A DNA stretch of 64,000 nucleotides, taken from contig NZ_CP029608.1 in the NCBI RefSeq assembly GCF_003352185.1, forward strand, positions 992,001 to 1,056,000. Reading direction: 5' to 3'. Numbering within the stretch: position 1 is the stretch's first letter; every line of letters begins with the position of its first letter. Origin of the DNA: Pseudomonas kribbensis (GTDB taxonomy: Bacteria; Pseudomonadota; Gammaproteobacteria; Pseudomonadales; Pseudomonadaceae). The notes beneath the pieces are model-generated. The model had not been told where the DNA came from and did no database searches. It saw only the letters and a program-made list of their open reading frames with translations. Positions 34,901 to 47,671 of this stretch are shown here, one piece after another. Position numbers and translations under genes: made by a program.

Positions 34901-36358
34901 ATGAGTGAAGAGATTCTGATCAACATCACGCCGATGGAATCGCGCGTGGCGGTGGTCGAAAACGGTGTGCTGCAAGAAGTGCACGTCGAGCGCACGCAAA
35001 AACGCGGGATCGTCGGCAACATCTATAAAGGCAAGGTCGTTCGGGTATTGCCGGGCATGCAGGCGGCCTTCGTCGACATCGGCCTGGACCGTGCAGCATT
35101 CATCCACGCTTCGGAAATTTCCCTGCGCGAAGGCCCGGCCGTGGAAAGCATCAGCGCGCTGGTGCATGAAGGCCAGAGCCTGGTGGTGCAAGTCACCAAG
35201 GATCCGATCGGCTCCAAAGGGGCACGGCTGACCACTCAGCTGTCGATCCCTTCGCGTTATCTGGTGTACATGCCGCGCACCGCCCACGTCGGCATTTCCC
35301 TGAAGATCGAAGACGAAGCCGAGCGCGAACGCCTCAAGCAGGTGGTCAGCGATTGCGTGGCCAAAGAAGGCATCAAGGAGGCCGGCGGTTTCATCCTGCG
35401 CACCGCCGCCGAAGGCGCCGGGGCCGATGAAATCCTGATGGACATCCGCTACCTGCGGCGCCTGTGGGATCAGATCAACGAACAGATCAAGACCATCGGC
35501 GCGCCCAGTGTGATCTACGAAGACCTCGGTCTGGCCCTGCGCACCTTGCGTGATCTGGTCAGCCCGAAGATCGAGAAGATCCGCATCGACTCCCGGGAAA
35601 CCTTTCAGAAAACCACGCAGTTCGTTGCCGAACTGATGCCGGAAATCGCCGATCGTCTGGAACACTACCCGGGTGAGCGGCCGATTTTCGACCTGTACGG
35701 CGTCGAAGACGAAATCCAGAAAGCCCTCGAGCGCAAGGTGCCGCTGAAGTCCGGCGGTTATCTGGTGGTGGACCCGGCAGAAGCCATGACTACCATCGAC
35801 GTCAATACCGGGGCGTTCGTCGGGCATCGCAACCTCGAAGAAACCATCTTCAAGACCAACCTCGAAGCCGCCACGGCGATTGCCCGGCAGATGCGTCTGC
35901 GCAATCTGGGCGGGATCATCATCATCGACTTCATCGACATGGAAGACGAAGAGCACCAGCGCCAGGTGCTGCGTACCCTGGAAAAGCAACTGGAGCGCGA
36001 TCACGCCAAGACCAACATCATCGGCATCACCGAGCTGGGTCTGGTGCAGATGACCCGCAAACGGACTCGCGAAAGCCTGGAGCAGGTGCTGTGCGAGCCT
36101 TGCAGCAGTTGTCAGGGACGCGGCAAGCTGAAGACGCCGGAAACCATTTGCTACGAGATTTTCCGCGAGATCCTGCGCGAGGCCCGGGCCTATCAGGCCG
36201 AGGGTTATCGCGTACTGGCGAACCAGAAAGTCGTCGACCGGCTGCTCGATGAAGAGTCCGGTAACGTCGCCGAGCTTGAAGGGTTTATCGGGCGCACCAT
36301 ACGCTTCCAGGTGGAAACCATGTATTCCCAGGAACAATATGACGTGGTGCTGCTCTGA
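34901..36358 (+). CDS. rng: Ribonuclease G
   Basis: A 485-residue endoribonuclease of the RNase E/G family that matures the 5' end of 16S rRNA and cuts mRNAs. The N-terminal S1 domain (QKRGIVGNIYKGKVVRVLPGMQAAFVDIG, about 33-61) is followed by the catalytic DNase I-like region with VDPAEAMTTIDVNTGAFVG and GGIIIIDFIDMEDEEHQ bearing the metal-binding acids. CEPCSSCQGRG is the zinc link for dimerisation. It lacks the long RNase E tail. The start is MSEEILINIT at 34901, the usual RNase G opening; the ribosome site is weak, so coupling to maf is likely. Confidence 0.95.
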   Translation: MSEEILINITPMESRVAVVENGVLQEVHVERTQKRGIVGNIYKGKVVRVLPGMQAAFVDIGLDRAAFIHASEISLREGPAVESISALVHEGQSLVVQVTKDPIGSKGARLTTQLSIPSRYLVYMPRTAHVGISLKIEDEAERERLKQVVSDCVAKEGIKEAGGFILRTAAEGAGADEILMDIRYLRRLWDQINEQIKTIGAPSVIYEDLGLALRTLRDLVSPKIEKIRIDSRETFQKTTQFVAELMPEIADRLEHYPGERPIFDLYGVEDEIQKALERKVPLKSGGYLVVDPAEAMTTIDVNTGAFVGHRNLEETIFKTNLEAATAIARQMRLRNLGGIIIIDFIDMEDEEHQRQVLRTLEKQLERDHAKTNIIGITELGLVQMTRKRTRESLEQVLCEPCSSCQGRGKLKTPETICYEIFREILREARAYQAEGYRVLANQKVVDRLLDEESGNVAELEGFIGRTIRFQVETMYSQEQYDVVLL

Positions 36359-36433
36359 TCCCCTGCGTCACCTTTTTCCTGAAACGGCTGGCCTCAGCTT
36401 TTTGCAGTATTTTTGCCATGGGAGCCAACTGAC

Positions 36434-39400
36434 ATGGAACGTCTGACACGCATTTTGGCTGCACTGACTCGCTGGGGTCTGGGCCTGTGCGCGTTGGTTC
36501 TGGTGTTGATGGCGTTGTACGTCAGCCTCGGCCGGGAACTCACGCCACTGGTTGCCGAATATCGCGCCGACATTGAAGACAAGGCCAGTGCCGCCCTGGG
36601 CATGCCGTTGCAGATCGGTGAGCTGGAAGGCAACTGGAGCGGCTTCGCGCCGATCCTGCTGGCTCACGACGTGATGGTCGGCGACGGCGCCAATGCTTTG
36701 CGTCTGGATCGGGTGCGTGCCGTGCCGGATCTTTGGGCCAGTCTGCTGGCCCGGGAAGTACGTATCGCGCATCTTGAACTCAATGGTCTGAAGATCAGCC
36801 TCAAGGAGGGTGAGGACGGCCAATGGGCGCTCGAAGGCTTGCCGGTGCAGAAGGATCAGCCCATGGATCCCGAGCAACTGTTCAACCGCATGCAAATGGT
36901 CCAGCAATTGTCGGTGCTCGACAGTCAGGTGACGTTGCAGCCGCTGGAACAGGCGCCGCTGACACTTACCTATGTCGGACTCAACCTCAAGACCGGCCTC
37001 AATCGCCAGCGCCTCGACGCGCGGTTGACCTTGCCCGACGGGCAGCCCGTTGCACTGAGCCTGCGTACGCGGATTCGTGCCAGCCAGTTGCAGGACAGTG
37101 CGGTCGAAGGCTATGTCAGCCTGCCGCAAAGCGACTGGGCGAAATGGTTGCCCGAACGCCTGACCCAGCAATGGAATTTCTCCGAGATCAAGGCCGGCGG
37201 CGAGCTGTGGGTCAACTGGAGCGAGGGTGCGCTGCAAAGCGCCGCCATCCGCCTCAACGCTCCGCAACTCAACGGTGCCTACGGCGAGCGCAAGCCGATC
37301 CAGATCAACAACCTGGCCCTCAACGGATACTTCCAGCGCAGTGCCGAGGGCGCGACCGTCACTCTAGATTCCCTGGCGATGAATTTTGGTGAAACCCGTT
37401 GGGAGTCCCACGTGCAGGTCAAGCAGACCGCCGCCACCGACAAGGTTGACGAGCTCTGGCACCTGCAGGCCGATCGCCTCGATCTGACGCCGATCACGCC
37501 GTTACTCAATGCGCTGGGCCCGTTGCCACAGGGCTTTGCCACCGTAGTCGAGCATCTGAAAGTGACAGGCGGCTTGCGCAACGTACTGCTGGATTTCCGC
37601 CCGAACGCCACCGACGACAGCAAATTCAGCTTCGCCGCCAACCTCGATCAGGTCGGCTTCGACGCCTATCACGGCGCGCCGGCCGCACGGAATGTCAGCG
37701 GCAGCCTGACCGGCAACCTCGGCGGCGGTGAGTTGCGCATGGACAGCAAGGACTTCGTCCTGCACCTTGACCCGATCTTCGCCAAACCATGGCAATACAT
37801 TCAGGCCAACGCCCGGTTGACCTGGAAACTCGATAAAGAAGGCTTCACCCTGATTGCGCCGTACCTGAAGGTGCTCGGCGAGGAAGGCAAGATTGCCGGC
37901 GACTTCCTGATCCGCCTGCATTTCGACCACGACCAGGAAGACTACATGGACCTGCGGGTCGGCCTGGTGGATGGCGACGGTCGCTACACCGCCAAATACC
38001 TGCCGGAAGTCCTGAGCCCGGCCCTCGACGAATGGCTGCGCACGGCGATTCTCAAAGGGGCGGTGGATCAAGGGTTCTTCCAGTATCAGGGTTCCCTGAA
38101 CAAAGGCGCCGCAGATGCGGATCGCAGCATCAGCCTGTTCTTCAAGGTGCACGACGCCGAACTGGCGTTCCAGCCAGGCTGGCCGCACGTGAGCAAGGTC
38201 AGCGGCGATGTGTTCATCGAGGACAGCGGCGTGAGGATTGTCGCCAGCAAGGGGCAGTTGCTCGACACCCAGGTCAGCGACGTCTTCGTCAATATTCCCC
38301 ATGTGCCGAGTGGCGAGCACAGCCATATGTTCCTCGACGGCGGGTTTGCCGGCGGCCTGGGCGACGGCTTGAAAATTCTCCAGGAAGCGCCGATCGGCAC
38401 CGCCGACACCTTCGCCGGCTGGGAAGGCGAGGGCGACCTGCAAGGCAAACTCAAACTGGATGTGCCGTTGGCCAAGGGCGATCAGCCGAAGATCCTCGTG
38501 GACTTCAAGACCGCCAATGCGCGATTGAAGCTGGCCGAGCCCAAGCTGGAATTGAGCCAGCTCAAGGGTGATTTCCGATTCGACAGTGCCAAAGGCCTGA
38601 GCGGACAGAACATCAGCGCCCGGGCCTTCGATAAACCGGTCACCGCGCAGATATTTGCAGACGGCGGCCCCGGCAAACTCAAGACCCGGGTGGCAGCGTC
38701 GGGGCAGGTCGAAGTCAAGAAACTCACTGACTGGCTCGGCGTGACTCAGCCATTGCCGGTGTCCGGGACGATTCCTTACCAGTTGCAAGTGAATCTGGAC
38801 GGTGCCGACAGCCAGTTGATGGTCAGTTCCAGCATGAAGGGCGTGGCGGTGGATCTGCCAGCGCCGTTCGGCATGACCGCCGATGTCGGGCGTGACACGG
38901 TGTTCCGCATGACCCTGCAAGGGCAGGAGCGGCGTTACTGGGTCAATTACGATCAACTGGCCAACTTCACGTTCGCCGCGCCACCGAGCAATTTCGCCGA
39001 TGGCCGTGGCGAGTTGTTCCTCGGCGCCGGCGAAGCGGTATTGCCGGGCAACAAAGGCTTGCGCATACGCGGCGTGTTGTCGGAGCTGGATGTCAAACCC
39101 TGGCAGGATCTGGTGGACAAGTACGCCGGTCAGGATCCGGGCGGCAGCGCCAAGCAACTGCTCAGCAGCGCGGACTTCAAGGTCGGCATACTGACGGCCT
39201 TCGGCACGACGCTGGATCAGGCAGCGGTGCAACTGGATCGCAAGCCCGGCGCCTGGGCCCTGGCCCTCGACAGTCAGCAGGCCAAAGGCACTGCAGCCAT
39301 TCCAGACGCCAAGGCCGCGCCGATTGTGGTGAACCTGCAATACGTTCGCCTGCCGGCGCCGGACCCGACGGTGCAGGCAGACGAGAACGCACCTGACCCG

Positions 39401-40237
39401 CTGGCCTCGGTGGATCCGACCAAGATCCCGGCGCTGGATATCACCATCAATCAGCTGTTCCAGGGCCAGGACCTGGTCGGTGGCTGGTCGCTGAAAGTCC
39501 GGCCGACGGCCAAAGGTATCGCCCTGAACAATCTGGACATGGGCCTCAAAGGCATTCTGTTGCAGGGCAGCGGTGGCTGGGAGGGGACACCTGGTGCCAC
39601 CAGCAGTTGGTACAAGGGCCGGATCGGCGGCAAGAATCTCGCCGATGTGCTCAAGGGCTGGGGCTTTGCGCCGAGCGTGACCAGCGAAGAATTCCATATG
39701 GATGTCGATGGCCGCTGGCCGGGCTCGCCGGCATGGCTGGCGACCAAGCGCTTCTCCGGCACGCTCGATGCGTCGATGAACAAGGGCCAGTTCGTCGAGG
39801 TCGAGGGCGGCGCCCAGGCGCTGCGGGTGTTCGGCCTGCTCAACTTCAACTCCATCGGCCGGCGTCTGCGCCTCGACTTTTCCGACCTGTTCGGCAAAGG
39901 CTTGAGCTATGACCGGGTCAAGGGTTTGCTGGTGGCGAACAACGGCGTCTATGTGACGCAGGAGCCGATCAAACTGACCGGGCCGTCGAGCAACATTGAA
40001 CTGAACGGCACGCTGGATCTGGTCGGCGATCAGGTTGACGCCAAATTGCTGGTGACCCTGCCGGTGACCAACAACCTGCCGATCGCCGCGTTGATCGTCG
40101 GTGCACCGGCGGTCGGCGGCGCGCTGTTCCTGATCGACAAACTGATCGGTGACCGCGTGGCGCGGTTCGCCAGCGTCAAATACACCGTAAAAGGCCCGTG
40201 GAAAGAGCCGAAAATCACCTTCGACAAGCCTTTTTGA
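36434..40237 (+). CDS. yhdP: AsmA-like envelope protein YhdP (DUF3971)
   Basis: A 1267-residue protein with one N-terminal membrane helix (about 5-28, RILAALTRWGLGLCALVLVLMALYV) and a long periplasmic, repeat beta-strand body ending in the AsmA C-terminal region. This is the YhdP layout: a bridge-like lipid conduit thought to carry phospholipids between inner and outer membrane with TamB and YdbH. ATG 36434 fits GGGAG at 36419-36423; an ATG seven codons upstream is also possible. It follows rng by 75 bases and precedes the nitrilase gene, the order recalled for P. aeruginosa. Confidence 0.92.
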   Translation: MERLTRILAALTRWGLGLCALVLVLMALYVSLGRELTPLVAEYRADIEDKASAALGMPLQIGELEGNWSGFAPILLAHDVMVGDGANALRLDRVRAVPDLWASLLAREVRIAHLELNGLKISLKEGEDGQWALEGLPVQKDQPMDPEQLFNRMQMVQQLSVLDSQVTLQPLEQAPLTLTYVGLNLKTGLNRQRLDARLTLPDGQPVALSLRTRIRASQLQDSAVEGYVSLPQSDWAKWLPERLTQQWNFSEIKAGGELWVNWSEGALQSAAIRLNAPQLNGAYGERKPIQINNLALNGYFQRSAEGATVTLDSLAMNFGETRWESHVQVKQTAATDKVDELWHLQADRLDLTPITPLLNALGPLPQGFATVVEHLKVTGGLRNVLLDFRPNATDDSKFSFAANLDQVGFDAYHGAPAARNVSGSLTGNLGGGELRMDSKDFVLHLDPIFAKPWQYIQANARLTWKLDKEGFTLIAPYLKVLGEEGKIAGDFLIRLHFDHDQEDYMDLRVGLVDGDGRYTAKYLPEVLSPALDEWLRTAILKGAVDQGFFQYQGSLNKGAADADRSISLFFKVHDAELAFQPGWPHVSKVSGDVFIEDSGVRIVASKGQLLDTQVSDVFVNIPHVPSGEHSHMFLDGGFAGGLGDGLKILQEAPIGTADTFAGWEGEGDLQGKLKLDVPLAKGDQPKILVDFKTANARLKLAEPKLELSQLKGDFRFDSAKGLSGQNISARAFDKPVTAQIFADGGPGKLKTRVAASGQVEVKKLTDWLGVTQPLPVSGTIPYQLQVNLDGADSQLMVSSSMKGVAVDLPAPFGMTADVGRDTVFRMTLQGQERRYWVNYDQLANFTFAAPPSNFADGRGELFLGAGEAVLPGNKGLRIRGVLSELDVKPWQDLVDKYAGQDPGGSAKQLLSSADFKVGILTAFGTTLDQAAVQLDRKPGAWALALDSQQAKGTAAIPDAKAAPIVVNLQYVRLPAPDPTVQADENAPDPLASVDPTKIPALDITINQLFQGQDLVGGWSLKVRPTAKGIALNNLDMGLKGILLQGSGGWEGTPGATSSWYKGRIGGKNLADVLKGWGFAPSVTSEEFHMDVDGRWPGSPAWLATKRFSGTLDASMNKGQFVEVEGGAQALRVFGLLNFNSIGRRLRLDFSDLFGKGLSYDRVKGLLVANNGVYVTQEPIKLTGPSSNIELNGTLDLVGDQVDAKLLVTLPVTNNLPIAALIVGAPAVGGALFLIDKLIGDRVARFASVKYTVKGPWKEPKITFDKPF

Positions 40238-40295
40238 TCAGCCAGGCCGCAAACCGATGGAGTAGCATGGCTGCCTACCTCTTGCGGAGTTCGCC

Positions 40296-41156
40296 ATGTC
40301 TTTAGCGGTGATTCAAATGGTCAGCCAGAGCGACGTGCTGGCCAATCTGCGTGATGCCCGGCGTTTGCTCGAACAAGCGGCCAGCGCTGGCGCGAAGCTG
40401 GCGGTGCTGCCGGAAAACTTCGCCGCCATGGGGCGTCGCGACATCGCCGATATCGGCCGCGCCGAAGCGCTTGGTGGAGGCCCGATCCTGCCGTGGTTGA
40501 AACAGACCGCCCGCGACCTCAAGTTATGGATAGTGGCCGGCACCTTGCCGTTGCCACCGGCGGGGCAACCTGAAGCGAAGTCAAATGCCTGCTCGTTGTT
40601 GGTGGACGATCAGGGCGAAATCGTTGCCCGCTATGACAAGTTGCATCTGTTCGATGTGGACGTGGCGGACAATCGTGGGCGTTACCGCGAATCCGATGAC
40701 TATGCTTATGGCAGTAACGTGGTCGTGGCGGACACGCCGGTCGGCCGACTCGGGCTGACGGTGTGTTACGACCTGCGTTTCCCGGAGCTGTACAGCGAAT
40801 TGCGTGCGGCCGGGGCTGAACTGATTACCGCACCGTCGGCCTTCACTGCGGTGACCGGTGCGGCGCACTGGGACGTGTTGATCCGGGCACGGGCGATTGA
40901 AACCCAGTGCTACGTGTTGGCGGCAGCCCAGGGCGGGACGCATCCGGGGCCACGGGAAACTTTTGGGCACGGGGCGATTGTCGATCCGTGGGGCCGCGTT
41001 CTGGCGCAGCAGGAACAAGGCGAAGCCGTGTTGCTGGCCGAGCGCGACAGCGACGAACAGGCGTCCATCCGGGCGCGAATGCCGGTGACCGGTCATCGGC
41101 GGTTTTTTTCGCAGGGCGCACAGCGACCTGCTTCAGAACACGAATTTAAGGCGTAA
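40296..41156 (+). CDS. Carbon-nitrogen hydrolase, Nit1-type (probable deaminated-glutathione amidase)
   Basis: A 286-residue cytosolic amidase of the nitrilase superfamily. The Glu-Lys-Cys triad is Glu40 (VLPENFA), Lys115 ([11 protein letters not shown]) and Cys157 (VCYDLRFPE). The DKLHLFDVD and [20 protein letters not shown] stretches match the NitA/Nit1 branch, whose members hydrolyse deaminated glutathione as metabolite repair; E. coli YbeM and yeast Nit1 are the models. It ends five bases before tldD. Assignment to the branch is by pattern only. Confidence 0.85.
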   Translation: MSLAVIQMVSQSDVLANLRDARRLLEQAASAGAKLAVLPENFAAMGRRDIADIGRAEALGGGPILPWLKQTARDLKLWIVAGTLPLPPAGQPEAKSNACSLLVDDQGEIVARYDKLHLFDVDVADNRGRYRESDDYAYGSNVVVADTPVGRLGLTVCYDLRFPELYSELRAAGAELITAPSAFTAVTGAAHWDVLIRARAIETQCYVLAAAQGGTHPGPRETFGHGAIVDPWGRVLAQQEQGEAVLLAERDSDEQASIRARMPVTGHRRFFSQGAQRPASEHEFKA

Positions 41157-41161
41157 AACCT

Positions 41162-42604
<1,443 letters not shown>

Positions 42605-42655
42605 GAAGGGATGGAGCTTCGGGTGGCGCGCGGTGCGGCCACCCGGTGGCGAATA

Positions 42656-43180
42656 TCAACGCAGACCGCGTTGAGTCTCGTCCAGCTCACGGATGTACTT
42701 GAAGATTTTACGGCTCGAGGCAGGAGGCTTGTTATGCGCAACCTCGTGCTGGGCCTGACGGATCAGGGAACGCAGTTGCTGGCGGTCGGCGTCCGGGTAC
42801 TCGACGACGAATTTCTCCAGCACGGCATCGTCACCGCTGATCAAGCGGTCGCGCCAGCGTTCGAGGTTGTGGAAACGCTCGTTGTACTGACGGGTAGAGG
42901 CATCAAGTTGATCGAGCAAGGTGAGAATCGCGTCAGTGTCCTGATCGCGCATCAGTTTGCCGATGAACTGCAAGTGCCGTTTACGCGCGATGTTCGCGGT
43001 GTGCTTGGGCGCATCGGCCAGGGCCCGGCGCAAAGCGTCGGTCAATGGCAGTTTCGCCTGCAAGTCGGGCTTGAGCGTTGTAAGGCGCTCGCCAAGGTCA
43101 ACCAGAGCATGCAGCTCGCGTTTGACCTGGGATTTGCTTTTTTCTCCCGTATCGAGGGAGTCGTCGTAAGAATCAACCAT
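42656..43180 (-). CDS. yjgA: Ribosome-associated protein DarP/YjgA
   Basis: A 174-residue helical protein ([46 protein letters not shown] ... [13 protein letters not shown]) of the YjgA/DarP family, which promotes a late step of 50S subunit assembly. The start is ATG 43180 because the conserved opening begins there, although open frame continues far upstream as an artefact opposite pmbA. The gene is single, on the opposite strand between tldD and pmbA, with a weak ribosome site. Confidence 0.92.
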   Translation of the reverse strand: MVDSYDDSLDTGEKSKSQVKRELHALVDLGERLTTLKPDLQAKLPLTDALRRALADAPKHTANIARKRHLQFIGKLMRDQDTDAILTLLDQLDASTRQYNERFHNLERWRDRLISGDDAVLEKFVVEYPDADRQQLRSLIRQAQHEVAHNKPPASSRKIFKYIRELDETQRGLR

Positions 43181-43288
43181 GGTGGCAGTCCGCAAAGAAA
43201 CGCCGCCATGATAACCAGTCGGGGGCCGCTTGTCCGGCCCGGTCGCTCGAAGGCCCCAGCCGAAAGCAGAATTTGAGTGGAGATGAGC

Positions 43289-44635
43289 ATGAGTGCAGTT
43301 GAAAGCGTCGGCCCACAGGCATTGCCGGCACTGCAGGAACAGGTCGAGCAAATCATCGCCGAAGCCAAGCGTCAGGGCGCCAGTGCCTGCGAAGTGGCGG
43401 TGTCGCTGGAGCAGGGCCTGTCGACGTCGGTGCGTCAGCGTGAAGTCGAAACGGTCGAGTTCAACCGCGATCAGGGTTTTGGCATCACGTTGTATGTCGG
43501 TCAGCGCAAGGGCTCGGCCAGCACGTCTGCTACCGGACCCGATGCGATTCGCGAGACCGTTGCTGCGGCGCTGGCAATTGCCAAACACACCTCCGAAGAC
43601 GAAGCCTCGGGGCTGGCCGATGCCGCGCTGATGGCCAGGGATATTCAGGATTTCGACCTGTTCCACCAATGGGACATCACCCCGGAACAGGCCATCGAGA
43701 AGGCGCTGCTCTGCGAAGCCGCCGCGTTCGACGCCGATGCCCGCATCAAGAACGCCGATGGCACCACGTTGAGTACTCATCAGGGCTGCCGTGTGTACGG
43801 CAACAGCCACGGTTTCATCGGTGGTTACGCGTCGACCCGGCACAGCTTGAGCTGCGTAATGATTGCCGAGGCCGATGGCCAGATGCAGCGCGATTATTGG
43901 TATGACGTGAACCGTCAGGGCAGCTTGCTGGCCGACCCGGTGAGCATCGGCCAGCGTGCCGCACAACGGGCCGCGAGCCGTCTGGGTGCGCGTCCGGTGC
44001 CGACCTGCGAAGTGCCGGTGCTGTTTTCGGCGGAGCTGGCGGGCGGACTGTTCGGCAGCTTCCTGTCGGCGATTTCCGGCGGCAGCCTGTATCGCAAGTC
44101 GTCGTTCCTTGAGGGCACGCTGGGGCAGAAGCTGTTTCCGGAGTGGCTGACCATCGACGAGCGCCCGCACCTGATGCGTGCCATGGGCAGTGCGTCGTAT
44201 GACGGTGACGGTCTGGCGACCTATGCCAAACCGTTCGTCGAGAAGGGCGAGTTGGTGTCGTACATCCTCGGCACTTATTCCGGGCGCAAACTCGGCATGC
44301 CGAGCACCGCCAATGCTGGCGGGGTACACAACCTGTTCGTCACCCATGGTGATGAAGATCAGGCCGCACTGCTGCGGCGCATGGGGCGTGGGCTGCTGGT
44401 CACCGAGTTGATGGGCCATGGCTTGAACATGGTGACAGGTGATTATTCGCGCGGTGCGGCGGGTTTCTGGGTCGAGAACGGTGAGATCCAGTTCGCGGTG
44501 CAGGAAGTGACCATCGCCGGCAACATGCGTGACATGTTCAAGCAGATCGTCGCAGTTGGTAACGATCTGGAGCTGCGCAGCAACATTCGCACCGGTTCGG
44601 TGTTGATCGAGCGGATGACTGTCGCCGGCAGTTAA
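43289..44635 (+). CDS. pmbA: Metalloprotease subunit PmbA/TldE
   Basis: A 448-residue partner of TldD. It shares the TldD fold but lacks the HExxxH motif, as expected for Tld[26 protein letters not shown] and [23 protein letters not shown] are the family marks. ATG 43289 was chosen for the TGGAG six bases upstream; an in-frame ATG at 43283 and GTG at 43277 are alternatives. A strong terminator follows. Confidence 0.94.
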   Translation: MSAVESVGPQALPALQEQVEQIIAEAKRQGASACEVAVSLEQGLSTSVRQREVETVEFNRDQGFGITLYVGQRKGSASTSATGPDAIRETVAAALAIAKHTSEDEASGLADAALMARDIQDFDLFHQWDITPEQAIEKALLCEAAAFDADARIKNADGTTLSTHQGCRVYGNSHGFIGGYASTRHSLSCVMIAEADGQMQRDYWYDVNRQGSLLADPVSIGQRAAQRAASRLGARPVPTCEVPVLFSAELAGGLFGSFLSAISGGSLYRKSSFLEGTLGQKLFPEWLTIDERPHLMRAMGSASYDGDGLATYAKPFVEKGELVSYILGTYSGRKLGMPSTANAGGVHNLFVTHGDEDQAALLRRMGRGLLVTELMGHGLNMVTGDYSRGAAGFWVENGEIQFAVQEVTIAGNMRDMFKQIVAVGNDLELRSNIRTGSVLIERMTVAGS

Positions 44636-44650
44636 GCCCGGGCCAATACA

Positions 44651-44688
44651 AAAAGGCGCGCCACCCGATTGGGCGGCGCGCCTTTTTT
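44651..44688 (+). terminator. Intrinsic terminator after pmbA
   Basis: GGCGCGCC (44655-44662) and GGCGCGCC (44675-44682) pair, extended inward by CCC/GGG, around a short loop, followed by six Ts; five As on the left side allow function on the other strand as well. Confidence 0.9.
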
Positions 44689-44736
44689 GTGTCCGGAATT
44701 TGTTTGAGCGGGTCGGGGCCGCTAAAAAAGCCACTC

Positions 44737-44766
44737 TTGTTTTGGTTCTCATTATCATCTAATAAT
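44737..44766 (+). promoter_or_regulatory. Promoter of the fagA-fumC-orfX-sodA operon
   Basis: TTGTTT (44737-44742), an 18-base spacer and AATAAT (44761-44766) form a plausible sigma-70 promoter. The -10 lies within the Fur-box region. Confidence 0.5.
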
Positions 44767-44779
44767 AAATCTCATTATC
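44761..44779 (+). promoter_or_regulatory. Fur box upstream of fagA
   Basis: AATAATAAATCTCATTATC matches 14 of 19 positions of the Fur consensus GATAATGATAATCATTATC. A second, overlapping TCATTATCA segment lies just upstream (about 44749-44757), so two Fur dimers may bind. It covers the -10 of the promoter, which predicts repression by iron-loaded Fur, as established for this operon in P. aeruginosa. Confidence 0.78.
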
Positions 44780-44795
44780 GGATGAGCCCAGGATC

Positions 44796-45183
44796 ATGAG
44801 TTCTGCCTTGCACGAGCAGCCGTACCTCGAAAGCTGGCGCTGGATGAGTCGCCAGATCCGTTGCGCCATGGATCCCGACGAACCGCGTCTGATTGAACAC
44901 TACCTGGCCGAAGGCCGGTATCTCGCCTGTTGCACGGCGACCTCGCCCTGGACCGTCGCTGAAACCTCTTTCCGTCTGCTGCTCGACACGGCCACCGACA
45001 TCGCGTTGCCGTGGCACTGGCGCAGCCTCTGTCTCGATCAGGCCTGGCGCCCGTTGCGTGAAATGGAACGCCTGTCGCTGTGCAAATGCCGGCTCAAACG
45101 CTGGCAAAGCTACACCTGGGGGCTCGCCACCTGCGAGTTGCAACCCTCCATTCCTCTTATTGAACTGGTGCAAGGATTTTCAG

Positions 45184-45203
<20 letters not shown>
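44796..45203 (+). CDS. fagA: FagA, Fur-associated small protein
   Basis: A 135-residue protein (MSSALHEQPYLESWRWMSRQIRCAMDPDEPRLIEHYLAEGRYLACC...) matching FagA, the first gene of the iron-repressed fagA-fumC-orfX-sodA operon. It is rich in Trp, Arg and Cys; the cysteine pairs (CC and CKC) could bind metal, but no activity is known. There is no signal peptide. Its 3' end overlaps fumC by 20 bases. A Fur box is immediately upstream. Confidence 0.85.
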
Positions 45204-46560
<1,357 letters not shown>

Positions 46561-46587
46561 ACACCGCAACCGCTTTGGAGGCTCATC

Positions 46588-47028
46588 ATGGAGCACTGGA
46601 AACGTACGATCGAACGGGCCAATCGCTGCTTCATGCTGGGCGAGTTGATCGACGCCCGCGAGGCTTATCTGCAGGCCCTCGCTTTGGCGCAAGTGCTGTT
46701 CGAGCGCTGGGCCGATGCCGACGAAGCGGTGGCGGCCTGCGTCATTTCCCATCACAACCTCGCCGATCTGCATCTGCGTCTGAACCAGCCGGAGGAGAGC
46801 GCCGAATACCTGTGCGCGATCCATCAACGCCTGTTGCAGACCATGCAGGACGAGCGCCTGCGCCCGGCCCTGCGCGAAGCCGCGCTGCGCCAGAGCAGCA
46901 AGACCTATGTCGAACTGCTCAATTTCATCAGCGAACACGGCGAATACCCGCGCACCCAGCGCTTGCTGCACCCGGATACCGGCAATGCGCGCCGCGCCCC
47001 AGCCCAACATCACCACGGAGTCCACTGA
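46588..47028 (+). CDS. OrfX of the fumC-sodA operon (helical, TPR-like)
   Basis: A 146-residue helical protein ([83 protein letters not shown]...). The repeated helix pairs with AxxxY/L spacing look like two TPR-type repeats. It has no signal peptide and no known function; the same gene, called orfX, lies between fumC and sodA in P. aeruginosa. GGAG precedes ATG 46588. A protein-protein role for the neighbouring enzymes is only a guess. Confidence 0.8.
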   Translation: MEHWKRTIERANRCFMLGELIDAREAYLQALALAQVLFERWADADEAVAACVISHHNLADLHLRLNQPEESAEYLCAIHQRLLQTMQDERLRPALREAALRQSSKTYVELLNFISEHGEYPRTQRLLHPDTGNARRAPAQHHHGVH

Positions 47029-47029
47029 A

Positions 47030-47641
47030 ATGGCTTTTACCCTGCCGGCCCTGCCTTACGCCTATGACGCACTGGAACCGCACATCGATGCGCAGACCAT
47101 GGAGATTCACTACACCAAGCATCACCAGACCTACATCAACAACCTGAACGCCGCGGTCGAGGGCACGGAATACGCCGAGTGGCCGGTGGAAAAACTCGTC
47201 GCCAGCGTCCAGCAGCTGCCGGAAAAGCTGCGCGCGGCGGTGATCAATCAGGGCGGCGGTCACGCCAACCATTCGCTGTTCTGGGAAGTGATGGTGCCTG
47301 GCGGTGGCGGCAAACCGGATGGTTCTCTGGCCAAGGCGATCGATGAGCAACTGGGCGGCCTCGACAACTTCAAGGAAGCCTTCACCAAGGCTGCGCTGAC
47401 CCGCTTCGGCAGCGGCTGGGCCTGGCTCAGTGTCACCCCGGACAAGAAACTGGTGGTGGAAAGCAGCGGTAACCAGGACAGCCCGCTGATGAACGGCAAT
47501 ACGCCGATTCTCGGACTCGACGTGTGGGAGCACGCCTACTACCTGCGTTATCAGAACCGCCGCCCGGAATACATCAGCGCGTTCTACAACGTGATCAACT
47601 GGCCTGAAGTCGCTGCGCGTTATCAGGCTGCACTGGTTTAA
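47030..47641 (+). CDS. sodA: Manganese superoxide dismutase
   Basis: A 203-residue cytosolic enzyme that dismutates superoxide. Metal ligands are His27, His81, Asp164 and His168 ([27 protein letters not shown]). The GNQDSPL segment with Gln near 149 and the GGGHANH stretch mark the Mn type rather than the Fe type. ATG 47030 is one base after the orfX stop, with GGAG at 47017-47020. Placement under a Fur box gives a manganese enzyme when iron is short. Confidence 0.95.
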   Translation: MAFTLPALPYAYDALEPHIDAQTMEIHYTKHHQTYINNLNAAVEGTEYAEWPVEKLVASVQQLPEKLRAAVINQGGGHANHSLFWEVMVPGGGGKPDGSLAKAIDEQLGGLDNFKEAFTKAALTRFGSGWAWLSVTPDKKLVVESSGNQDSPLMNGNTPILGLDVWEHAYYLRYQNRRPEYISAFYNVINWPEVAARYQAALV

Positions 47642-47671
47642 GTCTCCTATAAAAACAATCCAGGGCTGACT

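Noticed and set aside
37502..39697. 731-codon minus-strand frame inside yhdP
   Set aside because: Antisense shadow of a clear YhdP coding sequence; no start context and no domains.
42656..44758. 700-codon minus-strand frame ending in the DarP sequence
   Set aside because: Only the last 174 codons match DarP/YjgA; the rest is the shadow of pmbA on the other strand.
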